42,264 bases of DNA from the NCBI GenBank assembly GCA_029060755.1, contig JAIDTI010000089.1, positions 65,744-108,007 on the forward strand. The letters run 5' to 3'. The notes under the pieces were generated by a model that ran no database searches, was not told where the DNA came from, and worked only from the letters and a program-made list of their open reading frames with translations. The DNA is from Ruminococcus sp. (GTDB taxonomy: Bacteria > Bacillota > Clostridia > Oscillospirales > Ruminococcaceae). Numbering within the stretch: position 1 is the stretch's first letter; each line of letters begins with the position of its first letter. The position numbers and the translations under genes are program-made. Shown in pieces: positions 16,450-25,065 of this stretch.

Positions 16450-16508
16450 GCAGAATAAGTCTATGAAAGTCGATTTCACGGACTTATTCTGCAATTTAGT
16501 TGTTTTTG
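16450..16508 (+). terminator. Terminator of the sortase/SpoIID operon
   Basis: GCAGAATAAGTC (16450-16461) pairs perfectly with GACTTATTCTGC (16481-16492); the loop contains a second TGAAA/TTTCA stem. A T-rich tail follows (to 16508), though with a few interruptions. Confidence 0.8.
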
Positions 16509-16649
16509 ATGAAAAATATTAAATAAAAATTATAATAGTTAACCAAAGAAATAAAACATATGTTTTTTATTGGCTGTCAAAAAATATTTTTAAAGCAAAC
16601 TGCACAAAAAGTTTTTTAAAATTCAGTTTAAAATTGTAGAAATTAAGTA

Positions 16650-16678
16650 TTGTAAAATTTTGACGAATGAGTTATAAT
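16650..16678 (+). promoter_or_regulatory. Probable promoter of the dcw cluster
   Basis: TTGTAA (16650-16655) and TATAAT (16673-16678) with a 17-base spacer. It is the best promoter match between the upstream terminator and rsmH. The leader to rsmH would be about 450 bases. Confidence 0.55.
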
Positions 16679-17133
16679 GAATTATGGGATTGTAAAAGGC
16701 TGTATTTAGTTTACAGAGTGCATAAGATAAGAGAAACGACAGAATAACATGACAATATTTTTCTTTTGCATGATAAAAACTATAGTGCCTGTTTTCTGCA
16801 AATCAGTCCTTTGAATTGCAGTCGGTGTGATTGGATTTACGGTTAAGACATTAAATTTCAGTACATCAGATTTATCCGTTCGGACAAGTTATATTCAAAG
16901 AATACGTATTCTGCATTATGCAGATTTGCGGTTTCAGAGAAAATGCAAAGTCTGAAAAAAATCATTCTGTATGCAATAAATCATTCATCAGAACTGAAAA
17001 ACAAGACTTTGCTGAAACAAAAAGCATTTCAGGAATATTCCGAAAAGTGCTTTTGTTATTAAGTGTGTATATTTCAATATGAGCTGTAGAATATACGGCT
17101 TGTTTGTTTATATGGATTACAAGGAGTTTTTTT
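16679..17133 (+). other. Long non-coding interval before rsmH
   Basis: About 450 bases with no supported reading frame on either strand. It includes a strong hairpin at 17017-17056 (ACAAAAAGCATTTC against GAAAAGTGCTTTTGT, with the inner palindrome GGAATATTCC) followed by TTATT, which may be a terminator or attenuator. A long regulated leader or a small RNA is possible; I recognise no known RNA family. The mraZ gene that usually precedes rsmH is not here. Confidence 0.4.
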
Positions 17134-18078
17134 ATGGAATTTAAACATATACCTGTTTTGCTTGATGAATGTATTCAGGGACTTAACATTAACCCTGACG
17201 GTATATACGTTGACTGTACCGCAGGCGGCGGCGGACATTCCTCTGCAATTGCTGCAAAATTGAGTAAAAGGGGCAGACTTATTGCGCTTGACCGTGACCC
17301 TGATGCTGTAGAAACAGCATCTGAAAGACTGGTTGAGTTCAATAATGCAAAAGTTATTCACCGAAATTATTCGGAGCTTGATTCTGTTCTGTCCGAACTT
17401 GAAATAAGTGAAGTTGACGGAATACTCATGGATTTGGGTGTATCGTCATATCAGTTAGATAAAGAAAGCAGGGGTTTTTCTTATCATGCTGTTGATGCTC
17501 CTCTTGATATGAGAATGAGTAAAACTGGTATGAGTGCGGCTGACGTTGTAAACACCTTTTCGGAGCAACAGCTTGCAAATATAATTTTTGAGTTTGGCGA
17601 GGAAAAATTTTCACGTCGGATAGCCTCAAATATTATCAGAGCAAGAGCAGTTTCACCGATAGAAACCACCAATCAGCTTGCAGATATTATAAGAGAAAGT
17701 GTACCGCAGAAAGCACGCAGAGACAAAAATCCCTGTAAAAAAACTTTTCAGGCAATAAGAATTGCTGTAAACGGAGAGTTCGACCATTTATCAGAAGGAC
17801 TTGACAAGGCTTTTAATTGTCTGAAACCACAAGGCAGACTTGCTGTTATCACTTTTCATTCTCTGGAGGACAGAATTGTCAAGCAGAGATTTGCGGAGTG
17901 GTGTAAAGGCTGTATATGTCCGCCTGATTTTCCACAGTGTATTTGTGGACACAAACCACAAGGTAAACTTGTGAACAGAAAGCCTATTGAGGCAGCTCAG
18001 AGTGAGCTTGAAAAAAACAACAGAAGCAGAAGTGCCAGGTTAAGAGTGATAGAAAGGAGTTCGGATTTTAGTGGCTGA
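17134..18078 (+). CDS. rsmH: 16S rRNA (cytosine1402-N4)-methyltransferase RsmH (MraW)
   Basis: A 314-residue SAM-dependent methyltransferase that methylates C1402 in the ribosomal P site. Motifs: HIPVLLDECIQGL start, SAM-binding DCTAGGGGHS (27-36), DGILMDLGVSSYQLD, RGFSY, MRMS and FHSLEDRIVKQRF. The start ATG 17134 has AAGGAG 8 bases upstream; an in-frame TTG at 17104 is not supported. It opens the division and cell wall cluster and overlaps the next gene (ftsL-like) by 8 bases, so the two are translationally coupled. Confidence 0.96.
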   Translation: MEFKHIPVLLDECIQGLNINPDGIYVDCTAGGGGHSSAIAAKLSKRGRLIALDRDPDAVETASERLVEFNNAKVIHRNYSELDSVLSELEISEVDGILMDLGVSSYQLDKESRGFSYHAVDAPLDMRMSKTGMSAADVVNTFSEQQLANIIFEFGEEKFSRRIASNIIRARAVSPIETTNQLADIIRESVPQKARRDKNPCKKTFQAIRIAVNGEFDHLSEGLDKAFNCLKPQGRLAVITFHSLEDRIVKQRFAEWCKGCICPPDFPQCICGHKPQGKLVNRKPIEAAQSELEKNNRSRSARLRVIERSSDFSG

Positions 18079-18565
18079 AATAAATTCTCAGGAAACTATT
18101 GAAGTTCTAAGCGGTGAAGTTATTGAAAGTTCGGACGAAATCAAAGAGAAAAAAGAAACAGAAAAACAAGCCGATATTGATGTTGAAAGTACAGAAGTCA
18201 AGACCGGTTCATTATTTTCTATCGTTCTTGTGTCTGCTTTGGCAGTTATAATGCTTGGTGCTGTTATCTACAGCCTTGACAGACGAAACACCATGTATAA
18301 CAGGGTTTCGGAGCTGAATAGCGAGCTTAATCTTGCTCAGGCTGAAAATGTCAGGCTTCAATCAGAACTTGACAGTAAGATGTCTGCTAAAAACGTTGAG
18401 GATTATGCCGAAAATGTACTTGGAATGCAAAAGATAGATTCATCGCAAATTCAGTACATTGAGATACAGACCGATGACGTGGTAAATATTCCAGAACAAG
18501 ATGAGAGTCTGCTTGCGAAATTCAAGAGATTTTTTGATAATTGTGTGGAATATTTCAGAGGGTAG
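18071..18565 (+). CDS. ftsL: FtsL-like cell division protein
   Basis: A 164-residue bitopic membrane protein starting with GTG, overlapping the end of rsmH. A charged cytosolic region (1-46) precedes one membrane segment (about 47-68), then a coiled coil (YNRVSELNSELNLAQAENVRLQSEL) and a short extracytoplasmic tail. FtsL links FtsQ/FtsB to FtsW and the transpeptidase in the divisome. The sequence itself is weakly conserved, so the call rests on topology, coiled coil and position between rsmH and the penicillin-binding protein. The cytosolic part is longer and more acidic than in most FtsL proteins. Confidence 0.8.
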   Translation: MAEINSQETIEVLSGEVIESSDEIKEKKETEKQADIDVESTEVKTGSLFSIVLVSALAVIMLGAVIYSLDRRNTMYNRVSELNSELNLAQAENVRLQSELDSKMSAKNVEDYAENVLGMQKIDSSQIQYIEIQTDDVVNIPEQDESLLAKFKRFFDNCVEYFRG

Positions 18566-18862
18566 TACAAATATAAATATAATAAAAACTGCCCTGATAA
18601 TTTGAAATGCCGGCAAAACAGAGATATATAATTGTTGGTAGTAATGTAGAACATGGAGATACAACGAGTGGTCGGAATATTAATCGGAGCTGTTTTTTGT
18701 ACAGACAGACAACAGCTCCGTTCAGAAAAATTTGTTTTTTCGTGGTATCTATTTTAAAGACATCATATATATAAAGGAGATGTCATAGGCGGGGCATGGA
18801 ATTACCCTGCCTTATTCTATTTATCTGGATGGAAAATGACATCTGTATGGAAAGGAGTTTTT
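18566..18862 (+). other. Structured interval between ftsL and the penicillin-binding protein gene
   Basis: No gene is supported here. A perfect 10-bp stem CGGAGCTGTT (18686-18695) / AACAGCTCCG (18712-18721) is followed at a short distance by T-rich sequence. Further on, GATGTCAT (18780-18787) can pair either with upstream GACATC (18760-18765) or downstream ATGACATC (18837-18844); the latter encloses a hairpin GGCGGGG (18789-18795) / CCCTGCC (18806-18812). The two choices exclude each other. The penicillin-binding protein ribosome binding site lies just after. Confidence 0.45.
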
Positions 18863-21289
18863 ATGGCGAATAACAATAACCTCCCCTCAACATCTATGAA
18901 AAGACGTGCAAAATCATTTATGACACTTGTTTTTCTTGGATTGTTTTTTGTTGTGGCAAGAAATTTTTTTCAAATATCAGTAATTGAGAACGAAAAATAT
19001 CAGGCTATGGCAAATGACCTGCATTTTGGCTCAATTAAAATATCTGCTCATCGTGGTTCTATCTATGATTCACATGGAACAGCACTTGCAAAAAGTGCTT
19101 CTGTGTATCAAGTTTTTCTTGACCCTACACAATTCAAAAAGGACATGAAAAATCTACAAAAACGCATTGATGAGCGTAATGCACAGATAAAAAACGGTAC
19201 ATATAAGCCAGCTGTCCAAACAACAACAAATGAAAACGGTGAGGAAGTACAGGTTATAATTGAAGAGACACTTCCGTCATCTGCTGATGCATTCCGTGAG
19301 GAAGCTATATCTGTACTTTCGGGAAAACTTGGTATAACTGCCGAAATAGTTACAAAGGCTATGGAGGCAGACAACCAGTACAGCAGGTTAAAGGAACAGG
19401 TTGAAAAGCCGATTGCTGATGAAGTTCTTGAACTGTTCAATCAGTATGGGCTTACAAGTCTTCATGTTTCAGAGGATACAAAGCGTTACTATCCGCAGAA
19501 TGAACTTGCTGCATCTGTTATCGGATTTACTGCTGCTGATGGTTATGGTATGTACGGAATTGAGGCATACTATGATGATTATCTTTCAGGAACGGACGGA
19601 CGTACAATTTCCGCCAAAGATTCAAACGGAAATGAACTCCCTTACAGATATTCAAAAACTTATCCTGCACAGAATGGCAATGATATTTATCTTACTCTTG
19701 ATATGAATATTCAATATATGCTTGAAAAGTATCTTGAAGAAATGTCGGAAGAATATATGGTAAAGAACAGAAGTTGTGCAATTCTTATGAACGCAAAAAC
19801 AGGTGCAGTTTACGGCATGGCACAATATCCTAGCTATGATTTGAATAATCCGTATGAAGTTGCCGATGCTTCTATTGAGGAAATACTCAAAAATACATCT
19901 GATGATGCAGAATACAGCAAAATACAAGGTCAGGCAAGAGAAACTCAGTGGAGAAATAAATGTATTACAGAAGTGTATGAACCTGGTTCGGTATTCAAGG
20001 TTATTACAAGTGCGGCGGCATTTGAGGAAAATCTTATTGACAGGTTCAGAGATTCTTTCTATTGTCCGGGCTTCAAAAAATATGAGGGAATGCCTTACCC
20101 TATAAAATGTCACAAAACAAATGGACATCTTGCGCAGACATATCAGGAGGCTTTGACACATTCCTGCAACCCTGCATTTATGGAAATCGGTGAAAGACTT
20201 GGTGAGGATAAGTTTTTGTATTATTATGAAGCGTTCGGTTTGCGTGAGCCTACAGGAATTGACCTGCCTGCCGAATCAGGAGGAGTACAGAAAAAAGTTG
20301 GTGAAATGTATGATATTGATTTAGGTATGTCATCAATCGGGCAGAATCACACAATAACTCCGCTTGAAATGATTACATCATATTGTGCGGCTATAAACGG
20401 CGGTTATCTCTTACAGCCCTATGTTGTGGAGAAAATTCTTGATGAGGACGGAAACGTTATTTTAAAGAATGAACGCAAAGTTCGCAGACAGGTTGTTTCA
20501 GAGGAAACATCAGATATAATGCGTGATGCACTCTATCATGTTGCCGCTGACAGCAATGGCGGTAATGTTACAATAAAAGGATATTCAATAGGCGGAAAAT
20601 CGGGAACATCTCAACGACTTTCTGAAACTAGAAAAAACAGTACTTCATCTCCTGATGCAGAAGAAAATGCCGAAGAACAGGAATACGGTGCATCTTACTG
20701 CTGTTTTGCTCCTGCAAACGACCCCGAAATAATACTTCTTGTACTTGCTGATATGCCTGATTATAAAAATAATGGCAATAATTACTATGGAAGTCAGGTC
20801 GCCGTGCCTACAGCAAGAGATATTCTCACAGATGTTCTGCCATATCTTGGCATAAGTCCTGAATATACGGAGCAGGAACTCGCAGAACTTGATATAAAAG
20901 TCCCACTGCTTGAGGGTGCATCAATTGCAGATGCAAAGACTACTCTTGAGGGCTTGGGTGCTGCTGAACCTGAAGTTATAGGCTCAGGAGCAACAGTTGT
21001 AGCACAGTCTCCGATTACAGGCTCAATTATTGCAAAGGGTGGTAAGGTATATCTTTATACGGATACAAATTCAGAGATTGAATATACAGTTGTACCTGAT
21101 TTGTTCGGTGCTACTCCTGAAATTGCAAACGATGCAATTGTATACAGCCGTCTTAATTATGTTGCTACTGGTGCATCAATTCATAGAGAAGGTGCGGTTG
21201 TTTCAAAGCAGTCACCAGCGGCAGGGGAGAGTTGTCCTATTGGTACAACTGTTGAAATTGAGTTCAGAATATATGATGGTGGAGATTAA
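18863..21289 (+). CDS. Class B penicillin-binding protein with two PASTA domains (PBP2x/SpoVD type)
   Basis: An 808-residue membrane-anchored transpeptidase that cross-links septal (or spore) peptidoglycan. One membrane segment (about 18-38), a dimerisation domain starting AHRGSIYDSHG, then the transpeptidase domain with S376 in GSVFK, SCN (434-436) and KSGT (579-582), and two C-terminal PASTA domains (about 678-735 and 741-803). I chose ATG 18863 because AAAGGAG precedes it; an in-frame ATG at 18836 is less likely. Its place next to ftsL, murE and ftsW suggests the division-specific enzyme, but SpoVD, the sporulation relative, has the same layout and often sits at this position in Clostridia. 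A Ser/Glu-rich insertion (about 587-607) follows the KSGT motif. Confidence 0.93.
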   Translation: MANNNNLPSTSMKRRAKSFMTLVFLGLFFVVARNFFQISVIENEKYQAMANDLHFGSIKISAHRGSIYDSHGTALAKSASVYQVFLDPTQFKKDMKNLQKRIDERNAQIKNGTYKPAVQTTTNENGEEVQVIIEETLPSSADAFREEAISVLSGKLGITAEIVTKAMEADNQYSRLKEQVEKPIADEVLELFNQYGLTSLHVSEDTKRYYPQNELAASVIGFTAADGYGMYGIEAYYDDYLSGTDGRTISAKDSNGNELPYRYSKTYPAQNGNDIYLTLDMNIQYMLEKYLEEMSEEYMVKNRSCAILMNAKTGAVYGMAQYPSYDLNNPYEVADASIEEILKNTSDDAEYSKIQGQARETQWRNKCITEVYEPGSVFKVITSAAAFEENLIDRFRDSFYCPGFKKYEGMPYPIKCHKTNGHLAQTYQEALTHSCNPAFMEIGERLGEDKFLYYYEAFGLREPTGIDLPAESGGVQKKVGEMYDIDLGMSSIGQNHTITPLEMITSYCAAINGGYLLQPYVVEKILDEDGNVILKNERKVRRQVVSEETSDIMRDALYHVAADSNGGNVTIKGYSIGGKSGTSQRLSETRKNSTSSPDAEENAEEQEYGASYCCFAPANDPEIILLVLADMPDYKNNGNNYYGSQVAVPTARDILTDVLPYLGISPEYTEQELAELDIKVPLLEGASIADAKTTLEGLGAAEPEVIGSGATVVAQSPITGSIIAKGGKVYLYTDTNSEIEYTVVPDLFGATPEIANDAIVYSRLNYVATGASIHREGAVVSKQSPAAGESCPIGTTVEIEFRIYDGGD

Positions 21290-21308
21290 TTACAAAAGGG
21301 AGATTTTT

Positions 21309-22733
21309 ATGAAATTAAAAGATTTACTTGAAAATAATGCTGTTACGTCCATTGGCGATAAAGAAATAACATCTGTAACTGATGATACAAGAAAAGTGCA
21401 GTCAGGAAGTCTGTTTTTCTGCATAAAGGGCGGAAGTTTTGATGGACATAGTGCGGCGGCTGAAATGCTTAAAAAAGGTGCAGTCGCTGTAGTGTGTGAG
21501 CGTGATTTAGGTCTTGGCGACAAGCAGATTATCACAGAAGATTCACGCTGGCTTTATGGTGAAGTATGTTCTGCGTGGTTTGGTCACCCCGAAAGAAAAA
21601 TGACTTTTATCGGTGTTACAGGTACTAATGGAAAGACAACTACAACAAGCATTATAAAGCATATTCTCATGAGTACGGGATATAAAACAGGTCTTATTGG
21701 TACGATACAGAACGAAATCGGCGACGAAATTTTGCATACGGACAATACTACTCCTTTTACTTATGATTTTATGGAACTTCTTGCAAAAATGGCAAAAGCA
21801 GGGTGTGAGTATGTTGTTATGGAAGTCAGTTCCTTTGCACTTGTGCAGAAAAGAATAGGCTCAACACACTTTGAATCAGCTATATTTACAAATCTCACGC
21901 AAGACCATCTGGACTATCACAAGGATATGGAAGATTACTATCAGGCAAAGAAACTTCTGTTTGATATGTGTGATACAGCTATTGTCAATATTGATGATGA
22001 TTACGGTAGACGACTTTATAATGAGATAAACTGCAATAAAGTTTCATTCAGTATAAAAGACAACGCAGAGTATTATGCTGATGATATTGAAATAAAGTCG
22101 ACTGGAAGCAGCTTTACAATCAATAATGCTATTGATGTAAAATCACGTATTCCGGGAATGTTCAACGTTTCAAACCTTACGGCTGCAATAATAGCTTGTC
22201 TTCATGAGGGAATTTATAATGATGATGTTCTTTCAGCCGTTGCGGAATATAACGGAGTAAAGGGCAGATGTGAGGTTATCCCAACGGGCAGGGACTTTAC
22301 TGTTATATGCGATTATGCTCATACTCCTGATGCTGTTGAGAATATTCTGAAAAGTGTTAAGGAGTATACAGAGGGCAGACTGATTTGTCTTTTCGGTTGC
22401 GGAGGAAACAGGGATTCAGCAAAACGTCCGAAAATGGCAAAGGCAGCTGAAAAATACGCCGACAGGATTATTATTACATCAGATAACCCACGAAATGAAG
22501 ACCCCGAAGCAATTATTGCGGATATTCTTGTCGGACTTGAAAATACATCTGTACCATATGATATTGTTGTTGACAGAAAAAAAGCTATTTTTTATGGCTT
22601 GCAAATTGCTGAAAAAGGTGATATAATAGTACTTGCCGGAAAAGGTCATGAAGATTATCAGATTCTTTCAGGAATGAAACATATTCATTTTGATGAAAGA
22701 GAAATTGTTGCAGAGGGTCTTGAACTTCTGTAA
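21309..22733 (+). CDS. murE: UDP-MurNAc-tripeptide synthetase, meso-diaminopimelate type (MurE)
   Basis: A 474-residue Mur ligase that adds the third residue to the peptidoglycan stem in the cytosol. Visible: ATP site GVTGTNGKTTTT (103-114), TTP, FTNLTQDHLDYH, and C-terminal YAHTPDAVE and DNPR (392-395). DNPR is the hallmark of meso-diaminopimelate-adding enzymes, so the wall is probably of the A1-gamma type. AAGGGAG lies before ATG 21309; a longer frame starting at 21030 overlaps the previous gene and is not credible. The usually conserved His in EVSSHAL is Phe176 here (EVSSFAL). Confidence 0.95.
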   Translation: MKLKDLLENNAVTSIGDKEITSVTDDTRKVQSGSLFFCIKGGSFDGHSAAAEMLKKGAVAVVCERDLGLGDKQIITEDSRWLYGEVCSAWFGHPERKMTFIGVTGTNGKTTTTSIIKHILMSTGYKTGLIGTIQNEIGDEILHTDNTTPFTYDFMELLAKMAKAGCEYVVMEVSSFALVQKRIGSTHFESAIFTNLTQDHLDYHKDMEDYYQAKKLLFDMCDTAIVNIDDDYGRRLYNEINCNKVSFSIKDNAEYYADDIEIKSTGSSFTINNAIDVKSRIPGMFNVSNLTAAIIACLHEGIYNDDVLSAVAEYNGVKGRCEVIPTGRDFTVICDYAHTPDAVENILKSVKEYTEGRLICLFGCGGNRDSAKRPKMAKAAEKYADRIIITSDNPRNEDPEAIIADILVGLENTSVPYDIVVDRKKAIFYGLQIAEKGDIIVLAGKGHEDYQILSGMKHIHFDEREIVAEGLELL

Positions 22734-22762
22734 CTGGAACTGAAAAGGAGTTGTTTTTGTAA

Positions 22763-23797
22763 ATGTCATTCTGGATAATTAATTTTTTTACAGCAATACT
22801 TTCTTTTGGAATAGCTGCTGTATCGGGAAAATGGCTTGTGCCGTTTCTGCATAAGATAAAATTTGGTCAGCCGATAAAAGTAAAGGACGGTCCTGAATGG
22901 CACGCTAAAAAACAGGGTACTCCTACAATGGGCGGTTTCATGTTTATAATTTCGTCCGTTATTATGACAATTACAGGTTACTGGGCGTATCGCATACAAG
23001 CTGGACTTGATGTAACGGATTCAGAAACGCACAATGCTTTCTACAGGCTTTTGAGTGTACTTATTTTCTCACTCCTTTTTGGTCTTATCGGATTTATCGA
23101 TGATTATACAAAAGTTGCAAGAAAAAATAATGACGGACTTTCAGCTATGCAGAAAATAGCTCTGCAAACTGTTTTCGGACTTATATTTCTGTTCACACTC
23201 TATAAATTCGGCAACGGCTCAACTGCTATTGATTTAGGATTCTGGGAGTCTCCGCAGCTTGGCATCTTCTATTATATTATAATGATATCTGTTATAATAT
23301 ATCTCACAAATGCAGTAAATCTTACTGATGGTGTTGACGGTCTCTGCGGTTCTGTTACATTTTCAGCAATGCTTATTTTTACAGTATGCTGTGCAATTCT
23401 CAACTACAAAGAAATTTCCTGCTTTACAATGGCTCTCGCTGGTGGCTGTCTTGGATTTCTTATATGGAATCTCAATCCTGCAAAGTGCTTTATGGGTGAT
23501 ACTGGTTCAATGTTTCTCGGTGCGGCTGTAACAGGTGTTGCACTTGTACTTCATAAGCATCTGCTTCTTGTACTTGTTGCAATGGTATACATCATAGAGG
23601 CTCTTTCTGTTGTTATTCAGGTAATCTATTTTAAACATACCAAAAAGAAAACCGGTGAGGGCAAAAGAATTTTCAAGATGACACCTATACATCATCATTT
23701 TGAAATGAGCAAATGGAGCGAATATAAAATAGTTATAGTTTTTTCCTTGACAGGAATTATTTTCGGTATTTTAGGAATAGTAACATTATTAGTATAA
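22763..23797 (+). CDS. mraY: Phospho-MurNAc-pentapeptide transferase MraY
   Basis: A 344-residue polytopic membrane enzyme that moves phospho-MurNAc-pentapeptide to undecaprenyl phosphate, forming lipid I. Diagnostic motifs: KKQGTPTMGG, the catalytic DDYTKVARKNNDG loop, NLTDGVDGLCG, CFMGDTGSMFLG and the terminal TPIHHHFE. About ten membrane segments are visible, the usual number. AAAAGGAG lies 12 bases before the ATG, slightly far. It follows murE by 29 bases; murF, which usually lies between them, is absent. Confidence 0.97.
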   Translation: MSFWIINFFTAILSFGIAAVSGKWLVPFLHKIKFGQPIKVKDGPEWHAKKQGTPTMGGFMFIISSVIMTITGYWAYRIQAGLDVTDSETHNAFYRLLSVLIFSLLFGLIGFIDDYTKVARKNNDGLSAMQKIALQTVFGLIFLFTLYKFGNGSTAIDLGFWESPQLGIFYYIIMISVIIYLTNAVNLTDGVDGLCGSVTFSAMLIFTVCCAILNYKEISCFTMALAGGCLGFLIWNLNPAKCFMGDTGSMFLGAAVTGVALVLHKHLLLVLVAMVYIIEALSVVIQVIYFKHTKKKTGEGKRIFKMTPIHHHFEMSKWSEYKIVIVFSLTGIIFGILGIVTLLV

Positions 23798-23812
23798 TGA
23801 AAGGGGACATTT

Positions 23813-25060
23813 ATGCCTGCTGTAGCTAAATCCAGAAAGAAAAAAAGAAAAGGAATATTTGTTGCACTTTTCGGCGGTAGCAGAAAAAGTGATATAAGTG
23901 TATCGTTTTTTGCGTATGTTATGATACTTCTTGTTGTCGGAATTTCAATGATGGCTTCAGCAAGTTACGCATGGGCTTATAGTGAACACGGAGACGGTCT
24001 CTATTATGCAAAAAATCAGGTTTATAATGCACTTATCGGACTTGTTGGAATGTGGTTTTTTATGCAGTTTGATTATCATAATTTTAAGCAGATGGAGATT
24101 CCTTTTTTCAAAAAATTCAATATTGCAGGAATATTATATGTTCTTGTTATAGGTCTGCTTGTAGCTGTTCTTATATGGGGAAACACAGAGGGCGGTGATA
24201 TGGGTGCAAAACGCTGGATTGATATAGGACCTATAAACCTACAGCCGTCGGAAGTTGCAAAGCTTGCATTGATAGTATTTTTCGCCTATAATATGGAGCG
24301 TGACGGCAACAAGATGAATAAATTCGGTACAGGTATTGTAAAATATGTTGGTTATCTTGCTGTGTATGTAGGTCTTATTGCACTTGAAAAGCACATTTCA
24401 GGTATTCTTCTTCTGACATCGATTGCTGTAACACTTATTCTTTGTGGAGGTGCTAATCTCAAACATTTTGTCCCGCTTGGAGTTATAGTTGCAGTTCTGG
24501 CAGCAGCATATATTTTCTGGCAGTATAATGTCCCTGATAGTTATGTGCAGGTGCGTATAAAATCATGGCAGGATCCTTTTGCAGATGTCCTCAATGATAC
24601 ATGGCAGACTGCAAATTCAATCATAGCAATAGGTTCAGGCGGTCTTTTCGGTCTCGGACTCGGAAACTCACGCCAGAAATATCTTTATCTTCCTGAAACA
24701 AAAAATGACTTTGTTTTTCCTATTGTTTGTGAGGAAATCGGCTTTGTAGGGGCTTTGGCAATTATGATAGTGTTTTTCCTTCTTGTTGTAGAGGGATATT
24801 CCATTGCTGTAAGATGCAAGGACAGATTCGGAATGTTGCTTGCTGTCGGAATAACTACACAAATCGGTATACAGACAGTGCTTAACCTTGCTGTTGTGAG
24901 CAGTCTCATTCCAAACACGGGTATCAGTCTGCCATTTTTCAGCTATGGCGGTACTGCCCTTATAATGCAGCTTGTTGAAATGGGAATAATGCTTAATATT
25001 TCAAAACAAAGATATTATCCACCCGAAAAAATACATCAGGCATCTGAAATAAAGGAGTAA
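23813..25060 (+). CDS. ftsW: SEDS-family peptidoglycan polymerase FtsW
   Basis: A 415-residue polytopic membrane protein of the FtsW/RodA/SpoVE family, glycosyltransferases that polymerise lipid II together with a class B penicillin-binding protein. After a basic N-terminus (KSRKKKRKG) come about ten membrane segments. Signature motifs: GAKRWIDIGPINLQPSEVAKLAL, KNDFVFPIVCEEIGFVG and PNTGISLPFFSYGGTALIM. It could also be SpoVE, since the family cannot be split by sequence alone; position between mraY and murG fits either. GGGGACATTT precedes the ATG. murD, often found here, is missing. Confidence 0.93.
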   Translation: MPAVAKSRKKKRKGIFVALFGGSRKSDISVSFFAYVMILLVVGISMMASASYAWAYSEHGDGLYYAKNQVYNALIGLVGMWFFMQFDYHNFKQMEIPFFKKFNIAGILYVLVIGLLVAVLIWGNTEGGDMGAKRWIDIGPINLQPSEVAKLALIVFFAYNMERDGNKMNKFGTGIVKYVGYLAVYVGLIALEKHISGILLLTSIAVTLILCGGANLKHFVPLGVIVAVLAAAYIFWQYNVPDSYVQVRIKSWQDPFADVLNDTWQTANSIIAIGSGGLFGLGLGNSRQKYLYLPETKNDFVFPIVCEEIGFVGALAIMIVFFLLVVEGYSIAVRCKDRFGMLLAVGITTQIGIQTVLNLAVVSSLIPNTGISLPFFSYGGTALIMQLVEMGIMLNISKQRYYPPEKIHQASEIKE

Positions 25061-25065
25061 ATGTT

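Noticed and set aside
16660..16678. TTGACG (16660-16665) as -35 box for TATAAT at 16673
   Set aside because: The spacer would be only 7 bases. TTGTAA at 16650-16655 gives 17 bases and is preferred.
18781..18789. A minimal leader peptide ATG-TCA-TAG after AAAGGAG
   Set aside because: The ATG follows the AGGAG directly with no spacing, so initiation there is unlikely.
19652..20161. A 169-codon minus-strand ORF inside the penicillin-binding protein gene
   Set aside because: The sense strand holds the transpeptidase active-site motifs; the antisense frame has no supporting signal.
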